A stretch of 64,000 nucleotides of DNA from Clavaria fumosa (Eukaryota > Basidiomycota > Agaricomycetes > Agaricales > Clavariaceae). The DNA lies in the NCBI GenBank assembly GCA_951802425.1, contig OX637794.1:3162001-3226000 (forward strand), in the 5' to 3' direction. A program made the translations under genes and the position numbers. The number at the start of each line of letters is the position of its first letter. Position 1 is the stretch's first letter. Below, in pieces: positions 10,390 through 22,091 of the stretch. The notes under the pieces were generated by a model. That model did no database searches. It worked only from the letters and a program-made list of their open reading frames with translations, and had not been told where the DNA came from.

Positions 10390-12772
10390 ATGAATACAGA
10401 AAGTCCTGCACAGGTGCCCTTGCCCTCCACCGACGGCGCAGGCGTCCTCTCCTCCTCCTCCTCCTCCTCCTCCTCCTCTTCTTCTTCTTCTTCTCCTTCT
10501 CCAAAAACTCGCCCCCCAGACGCCCCGTCTGCACCGCCTGGAGTGACCACAACCGTCGACAGCGGCCAAACAGCCGACGACGACACCCCTTCTTTGCAGT
10601 CTACTGTTTCTCCCTCGCTCTCCGCTCGCCTGAAGCAGCTCCGGCTCTCGCTCGAGCATCCGCGCACTGGGCCATCCGCCTCGCAGCCCAAGGCCACCAG
10701 CCCCCTCGCCTCCGCCGCATCGGCCGGCGGCGGCACGCACGCGGGCGGCATCCTGCCGTCCGCCTCCTTCTTCCACCCCTCGCGCCCCGGCCAGCCCACA
10801 GCAGCGCTGTTTCCTGTACCGGACAGCGAGGTATACGCGCTCGAAAATATTGCGAAGCACTCGGAAGGTGCGAGCTCCGAGGAGGAGGACGGCGCAGGCG
10901 CGGGGGTTACGGAGGACGACAACCACCAACCCCACCGTCCCCGCGCACACCACCCACCGCTGGCTGGCCAGCCACGCCATATCCAGACGACGCGGCAGTA
11001 CAAGCACAGCCGTGAGCCGCTGCTGCCCATCGGCGTGCGCCCCACCAACGCATCCGCGCCGGGGCCGAGCAAGACGACGCCGCCCGCGACACCGTCGACG
11101 GCGCGTCTTAAAAAAGGGTTCCGGAGCAGCATCGACCGGATGTTCCGCCGCGGGTGGAGTTTTGACTCGTCGTCGCGCCCGTCGACGAGCACGCGTCCCG
11201 CGTTGTCGGCGGACGCGGATATGCAGGACGATAAGCTCCCCGATGAGGAGCGTGGGATCAGCATGGACCGGGGCATGCGCCCGTTCCCCGCGTCGATGAC
11301 GGTGCCGATGCTCCCCATGACGGTGATGCAGCAGCAGCAGCCGCCGACGATACCCGAAACGCGCTCGGTGCCGTCCTCGCCGTCCTCGCCGACACCTGGG
11401 GTACAGGCGGTGCCGGCCGCGGCATCGTGGGTATACAACCCGACGCCGCCCGAGCGCGACCATCCGCTGCGCGCGGTGCCGGTCGTGAACCGTCGGACGG
11501 GGAGGCGGGTGTGGAACTGGCAGCGGCACCGCTCGCGGAACACGTTCTTCTGCGGCGGCCGGTTGCTGCTCGGCGGTGAGCCGCCGTGGGCGTTCGCAGG
11601 CTCGCTCACGTTGTCGTTGGGCCTTAGCGGCCTGTGGTTTGGCACGACGGCGCTCTGGTGGTGGCACAATGAGAGTCCGGCCATTGCGGCTGTGGGTATA
11701 TATTTTTTCCTCGTCACAATGTCGACTATGATCACTACGGTCCGTTATTTTACTGCCAGCCAACCTCGATGTCTTTCTGATATCTGGTCGGGAACACTTG
11801 TAGGCAATGCAAGACCCTGGAATACTACCCCGCGATCTCGATCCCGATCCGCCATATCCTACTAGGCCTCCGTCTGATGACACCCCCCCAATGCCCATGC
11901 CTCGAGAGCTGCATATTCGTGGTAACGCGTGAGTATTTTACTGGACATGTAGAATATCTTAATCGACTTAAATGGGTGCAGGATATTGGTCAAGTATTGT
12001 CAGACGTGTCGGACGTACCGACCGCCAAGGTCGAGTCATTGCAAAATGGTCAGCGCTGGTTTCGGTCTTTTGACTGGGAGAGATGATTCACAGCCGTTTT
12101 TTCTTTGGTTGGCAGTGCGACAATTGTGTGGACGGATGTGACCATCACTGCCAATGGATTAACAACTGTGTAGGGAGAAGAAATTACACGTCGTTTTTGG
12201 CTTTTTTAACCTCTGCGGTAATGCTGGATGTCTCTGCTACCATTACGAACTGGCGTCGCTGATGTTCATTTTTGCTCTCTGCAGGTTCTAACATTGATTC
12301 TTTACGCGGTTACCTCTGCTGTGAATATTGGTATCTCTGCACACCGACAGGCGAGTTTTCGGAGAGCGCTAAGGGAAAATATCGGGGCTGCGGTTGCGTT
12401 TTGCATGGCTCTGATTGTGATATGGCCGATCCTCGCGCTTCTTACCTACCACATGAGGGTGAGAGGCACCACTTCCCCCAGCATTGAAGGCAATGCCATG
12501 ACTAACTATTGGAAATGAAACCCCCCCCGCTCATTTAGCTGTTGCTGTTGAATATCACTACGATCGAACAGCTTCGAAACCAGGCACACAAGATCTTGGT
12601 ACCGGGACACGAGCCGGTGAATCCGTACGACCACGGGACATGGAAACGCAACGTTGCGGCGGTGTTATGTCGACCGCAGGGGTATGCATGGATAGAGGCA
12701 TCAGCGATTGCTACGGAGGATCTGAGGGAAGTGAACCCTGGCATGAGAGAGGAAGCGGGGCGGGTTATCTAA
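10390..12772 (+). CDS. ERF2: DHHC palmitoyltransferase, Erf2 type
   Basis: Predicted to S-acylate membrane proteins, as Erf2 does for Ras at the ER. Six exons, 10390-11739, 11814-11938, 11982-12048, 12116-12217, 12285-12458 and 12539-12772, give 683 aa. The first ~370 residues are disordered, with a long Ser run encoded by TCC/TCT repeats at 10450-10500. Two membrane spans follow, then the TDPG-like motif DPGILPR and the Cys-rich domain [18 protein letters not shown].. leading to [17 protein letters not shown]; the catalytic DHHC is near residues 523-526. Two further spans follow (exons 4-5). The residue after DHHC is Gln rather than the more common Pro, which varies among Erf2 proteins. The tail contains [11 protein letters not shown], the conserved NPF/NPY-type motif. 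Confidence 0.93.
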
Positions 12773-13524
12773 TAAATGATGGGGATGGTCACTCTCTTCT
12801 AATATTGTCCTCGAGCGTATCAGGAGATAATTTACAGTGATATATTTTTTTCTGCAACTTTACGATCCACATGGTTTTTACCGGTGAGGACAGCATAGCG
12901 TGTAATGTGCCCCGCCGTATCATGATCCCACCGGGCCAAGATTAGCCGTGCTCACCCAATGTTGATGACCAACACTTGGCTAGCATGATGACCCTGTCCC
13001 TTACCTTGAGAGATAGCTTGTACATTTTTGTATCTACCGTACCGTTACCAGACATAAGAATGCAACGGTATACACCCGTCGTTACTGTGTTGTTGTCGCC
13101 CAGCCTAGAAATGGAATAACCGAGATTGCCGGTCGCTGAGTTTGAATATTGATAACTATCGGAGTTTAAAATAGCTTACTCATCCCTTCGGCGGCAATAC
13201 CGAGTTTGGGAAAAAGGGGAGGGAAATAATTAAATCCCTGCTCACTGTCGTCGGCGTCGTTGGCAAGCATTTTGCTCGACACACAGCCCAACGTCCAAAG
13301 GAGTACACATTAATCAGTCTGTTCATTGACCATCATATTTTTTTATATAGTGACACGCGACCCCATTTCTCAACTCCTACCTCTCTCCCCCCCCCCTCGT
13401 CGGCGTTTCGGGGGGTGTGTGTGGTGGTGAGTGTGCGATAACAAACGACCACCGCCGACTGACTGGCTGACTGGTGACCGGTAACCGTTTGCAGTGTTAA
13501 GCACAAGTCTAGTTTTTAGCGGTC
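12773..13524. other. intergenic region with promoter of the Zn2Cys6 gene
   Basis: About 750 bp without a supported gene. A TTTTTTATATAG element is present at 13339-13350 and a C-rich tract at 13388-13398. No conserved open frame is seen. Confidence 0.45.
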
Positions 13525-16500
13525 ATGGATTCCACCAACACCACCGCAAACTCGCCATCATCCCTCACCAACTCTTCGCGGCCGTCACGGCCGTCCACCA
13601 AGAAACCTCGGCACCGCAAGCAGGCCGAAGACCCAAAGACAGCCGCCGCCCCCGCCGGTGAGTACCCCCCGCCTCCCGCTCGCCGTCCCTCTCATCCCGC
13701 CCACCTCGTCATGTCTCCTCATCTTCAGCCGATAACTCCAGCCAAGACCCCCCCCACCCTCAACAACAACAGCCATTGCCCACCAGACCACCAGTCCAGC
13801 TCCCATTGCAACCTTATCCCGGCCCTCCTTCCTACCACATCATGAACCCCGCCTACCCCATGAACTCCCCCCCTCCCCCCTTCCCCCAGCAGCACCAGCA
13901 GGGCTACCCTCCCCACCAGCCCAATGGCGCGAGCGGCCCAGGCATGCCCGGCCCTCTCCCACAATACTATCCCATGCACCCGAGTCCATACCCACCCCCG
14001 CACACATTCCCCTACCCGCACTACCAGCAAATGCTCATGTATGGCGCGCCACGTACCACCGAGGTGACACACGCCTTTCCCCCACAGCAACCTGTGCCAG
14101 CAACACCAGGTCCCATCGACCCGTCTTCGGGTGCCGGTACTAGTGTCAAGCGCAAACGGAAGGCAGGCCTGTCCCAGGCCGGTGCTACTGACGATGAGGT
14201 GGGACCGTCGAGCGCCGTTGACAGTCAGGCCTCACAAGTCGTGACGCCCCAGACGCCCCATCCAGGATCCAGTTCTGCTGATATCAAGAAACGAACCAAG
14301 ACTCAGCGTGCGTGCGATAGTTGCCGGAGTCGCAAGATTCGGTGAGCCACGGCTCCAAGCGCGTTAGATATCGATTTGCTCACACTGCCCATGCAGGTGC
14401 GACATCTTGCCAGAGGCAGAGCCCCCCGTTTGTCAGCATTGCAAGCAGTACGGCTTCGAATGCACCTTTTTCCTTCCCATCACGGAGACTCGTTTCAAGA
14501 AGAAGAAGCTTGAAGACGATCCCTCGGACAAGGAAGCAAAACGAGACCCTTTATCTCCCCACGCGGACCCACAATCGAAGGGCGGCGATCCGAGGGTGTT
14601 TGGTAAGTGCTATCTTCGCTCCCCGCTGTTCTGATCGTGTACAGCCTCATGACTCTATAGGACCCACATCTGCCGCTCACCTGTTGCACTCTGAAGCGTC
14701 CTTCCCGTCCCGGATCTATGAGTCCTGGGACTCGCGCCACCATTATACCTGGGAGGTCAGCAAGACGGGCGATGGGCTGTTACGCGTGGAACGACCTACG
14801 GCAGAGGAGAGCGGCTCGCCCGCAACAACAGCCGCTGCCGTCGCTACGGTGGGCGGGTTGCGCCAGTCCGACCTGCGGCTGGACCGGGACATGATCGAGA
14901 AGCTTCTAAACACGTACTTCTCGGAGGTCGCGTCGATTTACCCAGTGGTGACGCAGGCTGAGTTTCTCGCGGCGCCGTCGCTGCCGTCGCCGCTGCTACT
15001 GCACTCGATGTGTCTCGTCGCCGCGGGCCGCCGCGAGTTCCCACAGACGGTGTTTGACGTGCTGCGCACGGCGGTCAACTCCATGATCAAGGTGGATGAC
15101 ATCATGTCTGTGTCGTCCATCACGAACGTGCAGTCGTTGTTGATTCTGTGCATGATGGGTGACACGCATTCGGTGTATGTCCCTACTGCCCTGTCGGCCA
15201 TATGGATTAGGGTAGGCGCGTGCATTCGAATGGTGCGTTGGACCTTTGCCGGTTCAACGGTTGGGATGAACATTCTCGTCATGTTTTGCAGGCTCAAGAC
15301 ATCGGATTGCATCGGGCAGAGGCCTCTAAACAGAACATTGAGCTGCGTCGGCGTCTCTGGTGTGCTTGCGTTATTGCTGATCGATGGCAAGTTTTAAAGT
15401 TTGAAGCTATCTTTCCCACTTTAAAGTTCCTCATCTTTGTTTTGCCGTGCCATAGGACGAGCCTGGCGTTCGGCCATCCGTACATGATTGACGTACAAGA
15501 CTGTGATGCCCGTTTACCGTCATCTGGGGAGATTCATGATCTCTATACAGACGAATTAGTCCGACTCAGCATCATCCTAGGCCGCGTGCTCAAGGCGATA
15601 TATAGGTGATGCATTTCTTCGATGTCAAGAGAGCGACAGAAACTTACTCTTATTCGTTCAGTCCTTCAGGGCTGAGTAATACTACCGATGACATGCTGCA
15701 GACTCTTCATGCCGACCTCGAGGCGTGGAAGAAAAACCTTCCTGAAAGTCTCCAATTCAAAGGCCCGGAGTCGCCTGGGAACGCAGGTCCGTAGACTAAC
15801 CCCTTCTATTTCCCCTTTTTTCTGTTCTGATGCTGTTTCTACTAGGACTGTTGCACATGCTATATTCGACGGTGTGCATGATTTTCTGGCGGGTATTCAT
15901 GCGCATATCGTACACGTGTCCCGAGCACCTCAATTTCGCGATGGAACCCGAGGACTGGCAGCAGCTGGTCCAGCTGACGGGCGAGAGCATCGAGTGGCTG
16001 GATGCGAACGAGCAAGCGTATGACGTCTGGTTCGTCGTCGCATACTGCGCGACGTCGTGCGCGCTTGTTCAGGTAACCGCCTTTCTTCAAATGTCTCTGT
16101 CTTTGATCATGAGTCTGTCGTCAGTATCATACGTGGGCTAGACGGATGGAGGGGGATTCCATCAACAAGCTGCGAAAGCTGCGAGACTGTGTCAGGCGAT
16201 GGGAGAGTTCCTACCCACCCGACCACATGTCGACGAGACGCAAGGTCAGTCGTATTCTACTTGTCTTCACGTTGTACTAGTCCATCGGCTCAATGACAAT
16301 CCCCAGACGGCAGAGATCATATCGCTGTTGTATGAGGCGACGCAAGGCCCGACGCCGTCATTTGAGGCGCCCGCGCTGAATCCCACGGGCGGGGTGACGG
16401 CGACGCAGCCGGGCGCTACAGCCGTGGCCACATGCGCGGCGACATTTGGGCAGGAGGTGGCAGGGCCTGCCTCTAGCGGTCAAGGCATGTATAGGGATGG

Positions 16501-17327
16501 GCACACGCCCGCGGAGATGGAAGGCCCGGGGGTACAGCCACCCTCACAGCCGCATCCGTCGGTGTCGCTGGATCGAGGCCAAAATCAGGGGCCGACCGAG
16601 GCGGCAAAGGCAGTGACTGCAGAGGAGGCGGAGGCGGAGGACTGCGAGGTCGTGGCGACAACTGTGATGATCCCGTCTTCTCCGCCGGGCGCGGTCAGTG
16701 TGGAACGCGCGGGGGTGCTGTTGTCGCCGTCCCCCTTTGCACCGCCGTTGCCTGCCGCGACGATGTTAGAGGACGTACGGACGAGGGAAGGGGCGGAAGC
16801 GGGAGTGTCTGATCCGTTGTTGTCGCCAGGTGGTAGTGTTGGTGGAGGTGGTGCGCCGGCGGCGGGTGAGGCTGCAGGTGCGAGGCCGTCGCCTGCTCCA
16901 ATGGTGACCATCACGCCACTTGCGGGCGGAGTTGGGGGGTTCATGAATGTGAACCCGGCTATAGACGCGAGGCAAGGCCAGACGACGATAACGACGACGA
17001 ATAACGCGATGGACGAGCCGAGGATAGAAGGACTTGCTCAGACTGATTTTGGGCTGCTCGAGGGCATCCCTGGGAGGATGTTTGATTGGGGTGGGTCTTA
17101 CTTTCCTTTTCTCCCTCCTGCTGGCGCGTTGAAATTGCGTTTGTGCCTTTCTTTGGCTAGGCCAATGGGACGCATTCTTTGCTCGGATCAATAACTCGAC
17201 GATGTACGCTGGTAATGGAAATGTAGGTGCTCAGCTGATGCACCAGCCCCAGCTGGAAGGTAATGGCGCAGGAGGCGGAGGTTTCGGTGGAGTTTCGCAA
17301 GCTGTCCAGCAGCAACAGCATGCCTGA
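13525..17327 (+). CDS. Zn2Cys6 fungal-specific transcription factor
   Basis: A nuclear DNA-binding regulator of the Gal4 class. Eleven exons (13525-13657, 13729-14341, 14397-14602, 14661-15232, 15292-15386, 15456-15605, 15662-15786, 15846-16072, 16125-16244, 16307-17090, 17161-17327) give 1063 aa. The N-terminus is Pro/Gln/Tyr-rich. The zinc cluster spans exons 2-3 (C-X2-C-X6-C-X10-C-X2-C-X6-C, from ACDSCRSRKIRC to FEC, near residues 239-266) with a basic linker RFKKKK. The middle domain carries the fungal_trans pattern: FSEVASIYPVV, AQDIGLHRAEA, RRRLWCACVIADRW, GHPYMIDVQDCDARLPS. The C-terminus is long, low in complexity and ends in FDWGQWDAFFARINN before a Gly/Gln tail. Target genes cannot be read from sequence. 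The intron after exon 5 appears to be GC-AG. Confidence 0.92.
15387..15455 (+). other. probable GC-AG intron in the Zn2Cys6 gene
   Basis: The donor reads TG/GCAAGT and the acceptor CATAG/G, 69 bp. Removing it joins ADRW directly to TSLAFGHPYM, the order expected for fungal_trans proteins. The only nearby GT donor, three bases later, would break the frame. The intron has no in-frame stop, so read-through would add 23 residues. Confidence 0.65.
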
Positions 17328-18510
17328 CGATGATGACAATGATGAGGCGAAGAACGCTTAGATTTCTCTCGCTTACTGGCATATGACTTGGAGGTCTTTT
17401 TGGTGATGTTCCTTCCCGTTTGGTGTCGTCTTGACCTTCATCCTTTTCTCTTCGCACAACATACACGAGAGAATATATGCACCCCCCAAAAAAAAAGAAA
17501 TGTAAAATGAACGTAGCAATGGATCATACAAGGAAAGCTTTATGCTCTCTTCCCTTTAGCGCCGGTAGGCTTGGTATTAAGAGAATTGATTAGCTCGGCA
17601 TGGAGACGAGCTTGGAGGGTGATATGGTGGTGATATGATGCGATGGCAGATCCAAAGTGTAGAAGAAAGGCGATGCGTCACATCAACGCGAAGCTTCGTT
17701 GGACGACCACCGGGCCCGCGTTCCGTCCAACAACCACTGCAAGGAGACGAAAGGACTGCACCCTCTATGAGTGACTCGACGAGCAGGCCAAGAACAGGCA
17801 AAGACCTTGACAACAACGGAAAAACGCGCCTGTACCTTTCATCATTATGCGGTGTCCTTTTCGTAATTTTCCAAGTTCCTTCCGAGCGATGAACAACATG
17901 CGCGCTCGCTGTCATTGACGAATTTCATTTTTTGGTGGTTGTGTAGTATGGACAGTCAACAACAACGCCGGACAGAACAGCTCGAAGGGGCAGCAGACAA
18001 CGATGCCGGAGCGGAAATTTTTATCCGAGAATTAGGAAACGGTTGCGATGGCTGTCTGCGGGTCCGGTTGCCGTGCCAGTCAGCAGCGACGACGACGACG
18101 ACGAGCGCGGCGGCGAGCAAGGGTCAAAAAACACTGCTTGCGTGCTCTGCAGAAGGCGTGGCTCCACCTTCATCGTTGCCAACCCCGCCACTCCTCCTCT
18201 CTCTTCCTCCTCCTCCTCCTCCTCCTCTCTCTTCCTCCTCCTCCTCCTCCTCCTCTCCTCCTCCTCCTCCTCCCCCCTTTTCCTCCTTCCACTCGCTCCC
18301 TCGAGCACATCCTACTCAACACGCTGGTCGTCCCCGTGGCTTTCCAACGCCATCAACCACAACTACCTTCCATTCTCTCACGCACAACAACGAAACACTT
18401 TGTCCTAGCACACTCCTAGCACACTACTGTAACATCTCCCGCCTGGTCAAAGCGAAACTCGTCCCACTGCAACCCACGCTCGTTTTAATATCCTCGTTCA
18501 ATTTCGCACA
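17328..18510. other. intergenic / 5' UTR region with CTC-repeat tract
   Basis: It holds the 3' flank of the Zn2Cys6 gene and the 5' flank of the LIM gene. A C/T trinucleotide tract runs from about 18190 to 18290 and keeps several frames open by chance; none of those frames has a domain. No gene is supported here. Confidence 0.5.
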
Positions 18511-21500
18511 ATGGCGCTCCTCGACCGAAGCCGCATTTCGCAATTGCTTCCAACCGTTAAATGCTCTATCTGCAATAACGCTGTCGCCCTCGACAAGCTC
18601 GGCGACCACGTCTGCAAGAAACCCGCTTCTGTCCCACTGGTGCCCAGATCTGCGCCCGCCGCCTCAATTACATCTAATTCTCGTCCACCGCCCTCTAAAT
18701 CTCCGAACCAGCCACCAAACCCACGCTCGTCGTCGATTTCCTCGCGCCAAGCTCCGGTGAAGGGCAATACGGGTGAACCTGTGCGGCCTATGGCCTCTAT
18801 CAACACTCGTCTCGCCTCTCGAGTTCGCTCCTCAGAGCGCGTCCGCAGTCCTTTGGCCAGCCAGGAACCCATCGTGGCCCCCAGCATCAGCCCTCCTCAA
18901 GCACCCCGCCCCCTGCCCGGCCGCTCTCTGACGCCCCAGCAGCAGGTCTCCTCCCCTCGCACAGCGGGAAGGGGCATTCACCCGCCCCCGCACTCTGCCG
19001 CCTCTGCACCCGCACCGCGACCCGCGCCCTCAGCCCCCTTTGCTGCTGCTCCGCGCTCCGCTGCCTCGGCACCCGCTCCGCGACCTGCGCCCTCAGCCTC
19101 CCTTGCTGATGCCCCGCGCTCCGCCGCCTCTGCATCTGCACCACGCGCCCCGCCCGCAACCTCCCTTGCCTCTGGTCTCCCACCGCCGCGCTCCGCCCCC
19201 TCTGCACCCGCCCCGCACTCCCCGCCCACGGCCTCTCTTAATGCTGGTCTCCCACCCCCACGGTCCGCCGCCCCTGCACCTGCCCCGCGCACCCCGCCAA
19301 CAGCATCCATTGCTGCTGGCCCACCCCCGTCCTCTGCCCCGCTACCCCGCACTGCAGGCGCCGCCTTCCCCGATTTCCGCGTGGACACCAAGACGGGCGG
19401 CGAGGCAGGCATGGCGGGCGTCGGCCGCCGCGGCTTTGCCGTTGCCGCCTCGAATGGCATGTTTGTTGCGCACAGTGGCATGGGCAACCACCAGCATTTG
19501 CACGGCCACATGTACGCGATGCCGTCCCCCCAGCGGCCTAGCCCTACCGGGATGGACCCCCGTGCCAGCAATAATGCCGCGTATCGGGGTGGTGGTAGTC
19601 CCAGTGGTTCTGGATTTGGGCAACCAGACGTTGCTGGGCACGTCCCTTCACCCATTGGGCGGCGTGTACCGAAGTTAGATATCAATGTCACCAGGTCTGT
19701 TCCCCCCCGAGGTTTGTTGGTCCCTCCCAGTTTAAGTTTTCTTTACTCATACTCTTGGGGTGCAGGCCCGCCCCCAGCGCTGTCCCCCTCGGGGTACTCC
19801 TCCAACTCGCATTCCCCGCCGTTGCCCCGCTCTCCAGAGTTGAATTCGCGTTCTCCCTCGCCACGAGACGCGCGGCGCCAACCCTCGCTTGATAAAAAAA
19901 TGCACCAATATCATCAACAGCAACAGCAACAGCAGTTCCGCCACAGGCCGCCAGAGATGAACCTAAATGACCGGAAGCACGCGGGGACGACGGCAGTGAT
20001 GCCATCGCCCAAACAACCACCTCCCGCCCCGTCACCACTGAGCTCGGGGTCCGACTACCCACCGAGCCCAACGCCCTCGGACGGTGTGCGATACACCAAC
20101 ACCAATAATATCAACAATACGAACACTACCAATGCCTTACCGTCACGGCAAGCTTCCCATCGCGTGCGTCGCGAGCGACAGCCGACACAGCAGAGCTCAG
20201 ACACCGAGTCCGAGTACGAAGGGCTCGCGTACGCCGAACGCGAGATCCTGCTGGACTCACCCGAGCAGGAGCATGGTGATAACGCCGGCGATGGTGGTGC
20301 GGGACGGCAACGCCCCTCATTGGTATCGCTCGTCCTCGCGCATCACGGCACGGGCTCTGCCAGCAACAGCGGAAATAATAGTAACAGCGCCAGCGATACC
20401 GTGGCGTCGCCGTTGTCGATGTCGTCGACGTCCGACAGGGACCGGGCGTTACTGCGCGGCGGAAGCGAGATGTCGTCGTCCCTATCTTCCGTGCCTGAGC
20501 ACGATCGCGCGCTGCTGCACAAGCTCACCGCGGATGGCGGCTCTGGGACGGCCAGCCTGGCCACGTCAAGGCATCACGATCAACGCTATCACGTTGGAAA
20601 TGCTCAGAGAGACGCCGCTGGTGGTGCGCCCTCTCGGAACGGCAGCGGCAGTGACAAAGGCAAAGACAAGAAGAGGGAATCAGATCTGTCGATCAGTGCC
20701 CTGGACCGAACGATGCAGAGCGTGCTCTTGCGCGACAACTCCTCTTCCTCCTCTTCGTCGAAGGCACCGTCGACGGCGTCTGCGTCGCCTTCTCCGCCGC
20801 CCAAGGCGAGCCGTGCACTGCCCCGCCAGGACGACAAATCTGAGAGTCCCCCCGGGTCTGTGGGGGCGAGGAGTGCGAAGGGGTCACCCCCAACTTCGGA
20901 CAACCCGCTTCCTGCTCTGGGTATGAGCAAGAGGCTCCCTCCTCCGAGGAGTGCCTCGATCTCGTCTGCTTCCGTCCCTAAGACCGGCACCGCGCACGCG
21001 GCGGCGGGGCGCACTAATGGTGTGGCGCTTGCGGATCCGGTCAAGACCACCACGGAGACGGCGGCGGCAGCGAAGCCCAGTAAGGTGTGCGTCAAGTGCG
21101 AGAAACGTGTGGAGGACGGACGGTGGGTGCAGGTGGAGCGGCGGGCCATTTTGTGCGAGGTGTGTTGGAAGGATATGTATCTGCCCAAGGTATGATCGCT
21201 CTCTTAGAAAAGGACCTACTGTGGACGATATCTGACATGCTTGTTCGCTCTATGTAGTGCCGTCGTTGTAAGCTGCCAATCGAGAGGCACGCTGTCTCTT
21301 CGTCGGACGGACAACTTAAAGGTAAATACCATAGACACTGCTTCAATTGCTATCAGTGCCATGTACGTTGCCATGCTATCCTCTACTTGTTCTTCTCTCG
21401 CTGACGCGCCCCGGTTTCCGCATTTCTCACCCGACTAGAAACCTTTTCCGGACAAGTCCTTCTACGTATACGACGGCAAACCGCTCTGCGCGTACCACTA

Positions 21501-21852
21501 CCACGAGGCGAACGACTCGCTGTGCGCAGCAGCGACATGCGGGCAGCCAATCGAGGGCCCCTGCGCAGTGTCGCACGCGGGGGACCGCTACCATCCAGAG
21601 CACATCACATGCGAGCACGCCGGGCCGGGGCCGCGCTGCCCCGAGCGGCTGGTAGACTATTGGGAGGTGGACGGCCGCATGCTGTGCGACCGCCATGCGA
21701 AGGAGGCCATGCGCGGCTCCTCTGCGTGGGGCGAAGGCGAAGAGCGGGACCGCGCGCTGGAGGAGGCAGACGCGGAGGAGAGGCGCGCCGGGAGAGGGCA
21801 GAAGAGGAGAACTCGGTTTATTGATCTAGCTGGTAATGGTGCGGCACCGTGA
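18511..21852 (+). CDS. LIM-domain protein, paxillin-like scaffold
   Basis: Four exons, 18511-19711, 19766-21189, 21258-21362 and 21439-21852, give 1047 aa. The first intron (54 bp, in frame) joins RSVPPR to GPPPALSP. The N-terminus has a small conserved Cys/His motif (VKCSICNNAV..LGDHVC, residues ~16-35). A long disordered Ser/Pro-rich region with Ala/Pro tandem repeats follows. The C-terminus has LIM-type zinc fingers: an incomplete first unit (CVKCEKR..CEVCWKDMY), a second unit (CRRCKLPIE..HRHCFNCYQC..CAYH, split by an intron) and a third (CAAATC..HITCEHAG..CDRH). Fungal proteins of this layout act in polarity and septation scaffolds; that role is inferred. The ATG at 18511 is chosen because the conserved motif starts right after it. 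Confidence 0.85.
18985..19350 (+). repeat. coding minisatellite: Ala/Pro-rich tandem repeats in the LIM gene
   Basis: About five imperfect units of roughly 24-29 residues, each around a core like RSAASAPAPRPAPSA or PPPRSAPSAPAP, lie in tandem (residues ~159-280). The DNA repeats keep the reading frame. They end just before a conserved non-repetitive stretch (FPDFRVDTKTGGEAG). Confidence 0.7.
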
Positions 21853-22091
21853 GGAAGGCAAAGGACATCAAATCGGAATTTATATCCATTTTTTAATTAA
21901 TTTTCGTACGCCATAAGGGTTTACATTTCTGAGCTCACATCACTAAAGGTCTTTCGTTCTACGTACATATCTATCAATTTGGACTTTAAACAGCTATACC
22001 ATGTACATGCACCGTGTGGAAATTACCCACAATGAAGCAGTGTAACTGAATGATCAATGCGTGCTACGCTCTACACAATGGGCACAATACC

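Noticed and set aside
10308..11898. long antisense frames over the palmitoyltransferase gene
   Set aside because: They are shadows of the low-complexity first exon; the plus strand has the conserved DHHC protein.
12140..12160. Gln after DHHC as loss of function
   Set aside because: This position varies in Erf2-type enzymes; DHHC and all Cys-rich ligands are intact.
17915..18760. 281-codon open frame on the plus strand
   Set aside because: It owes its length to the CTC repeat and overlaps the LIM gene start in another frame; no domain is seen.
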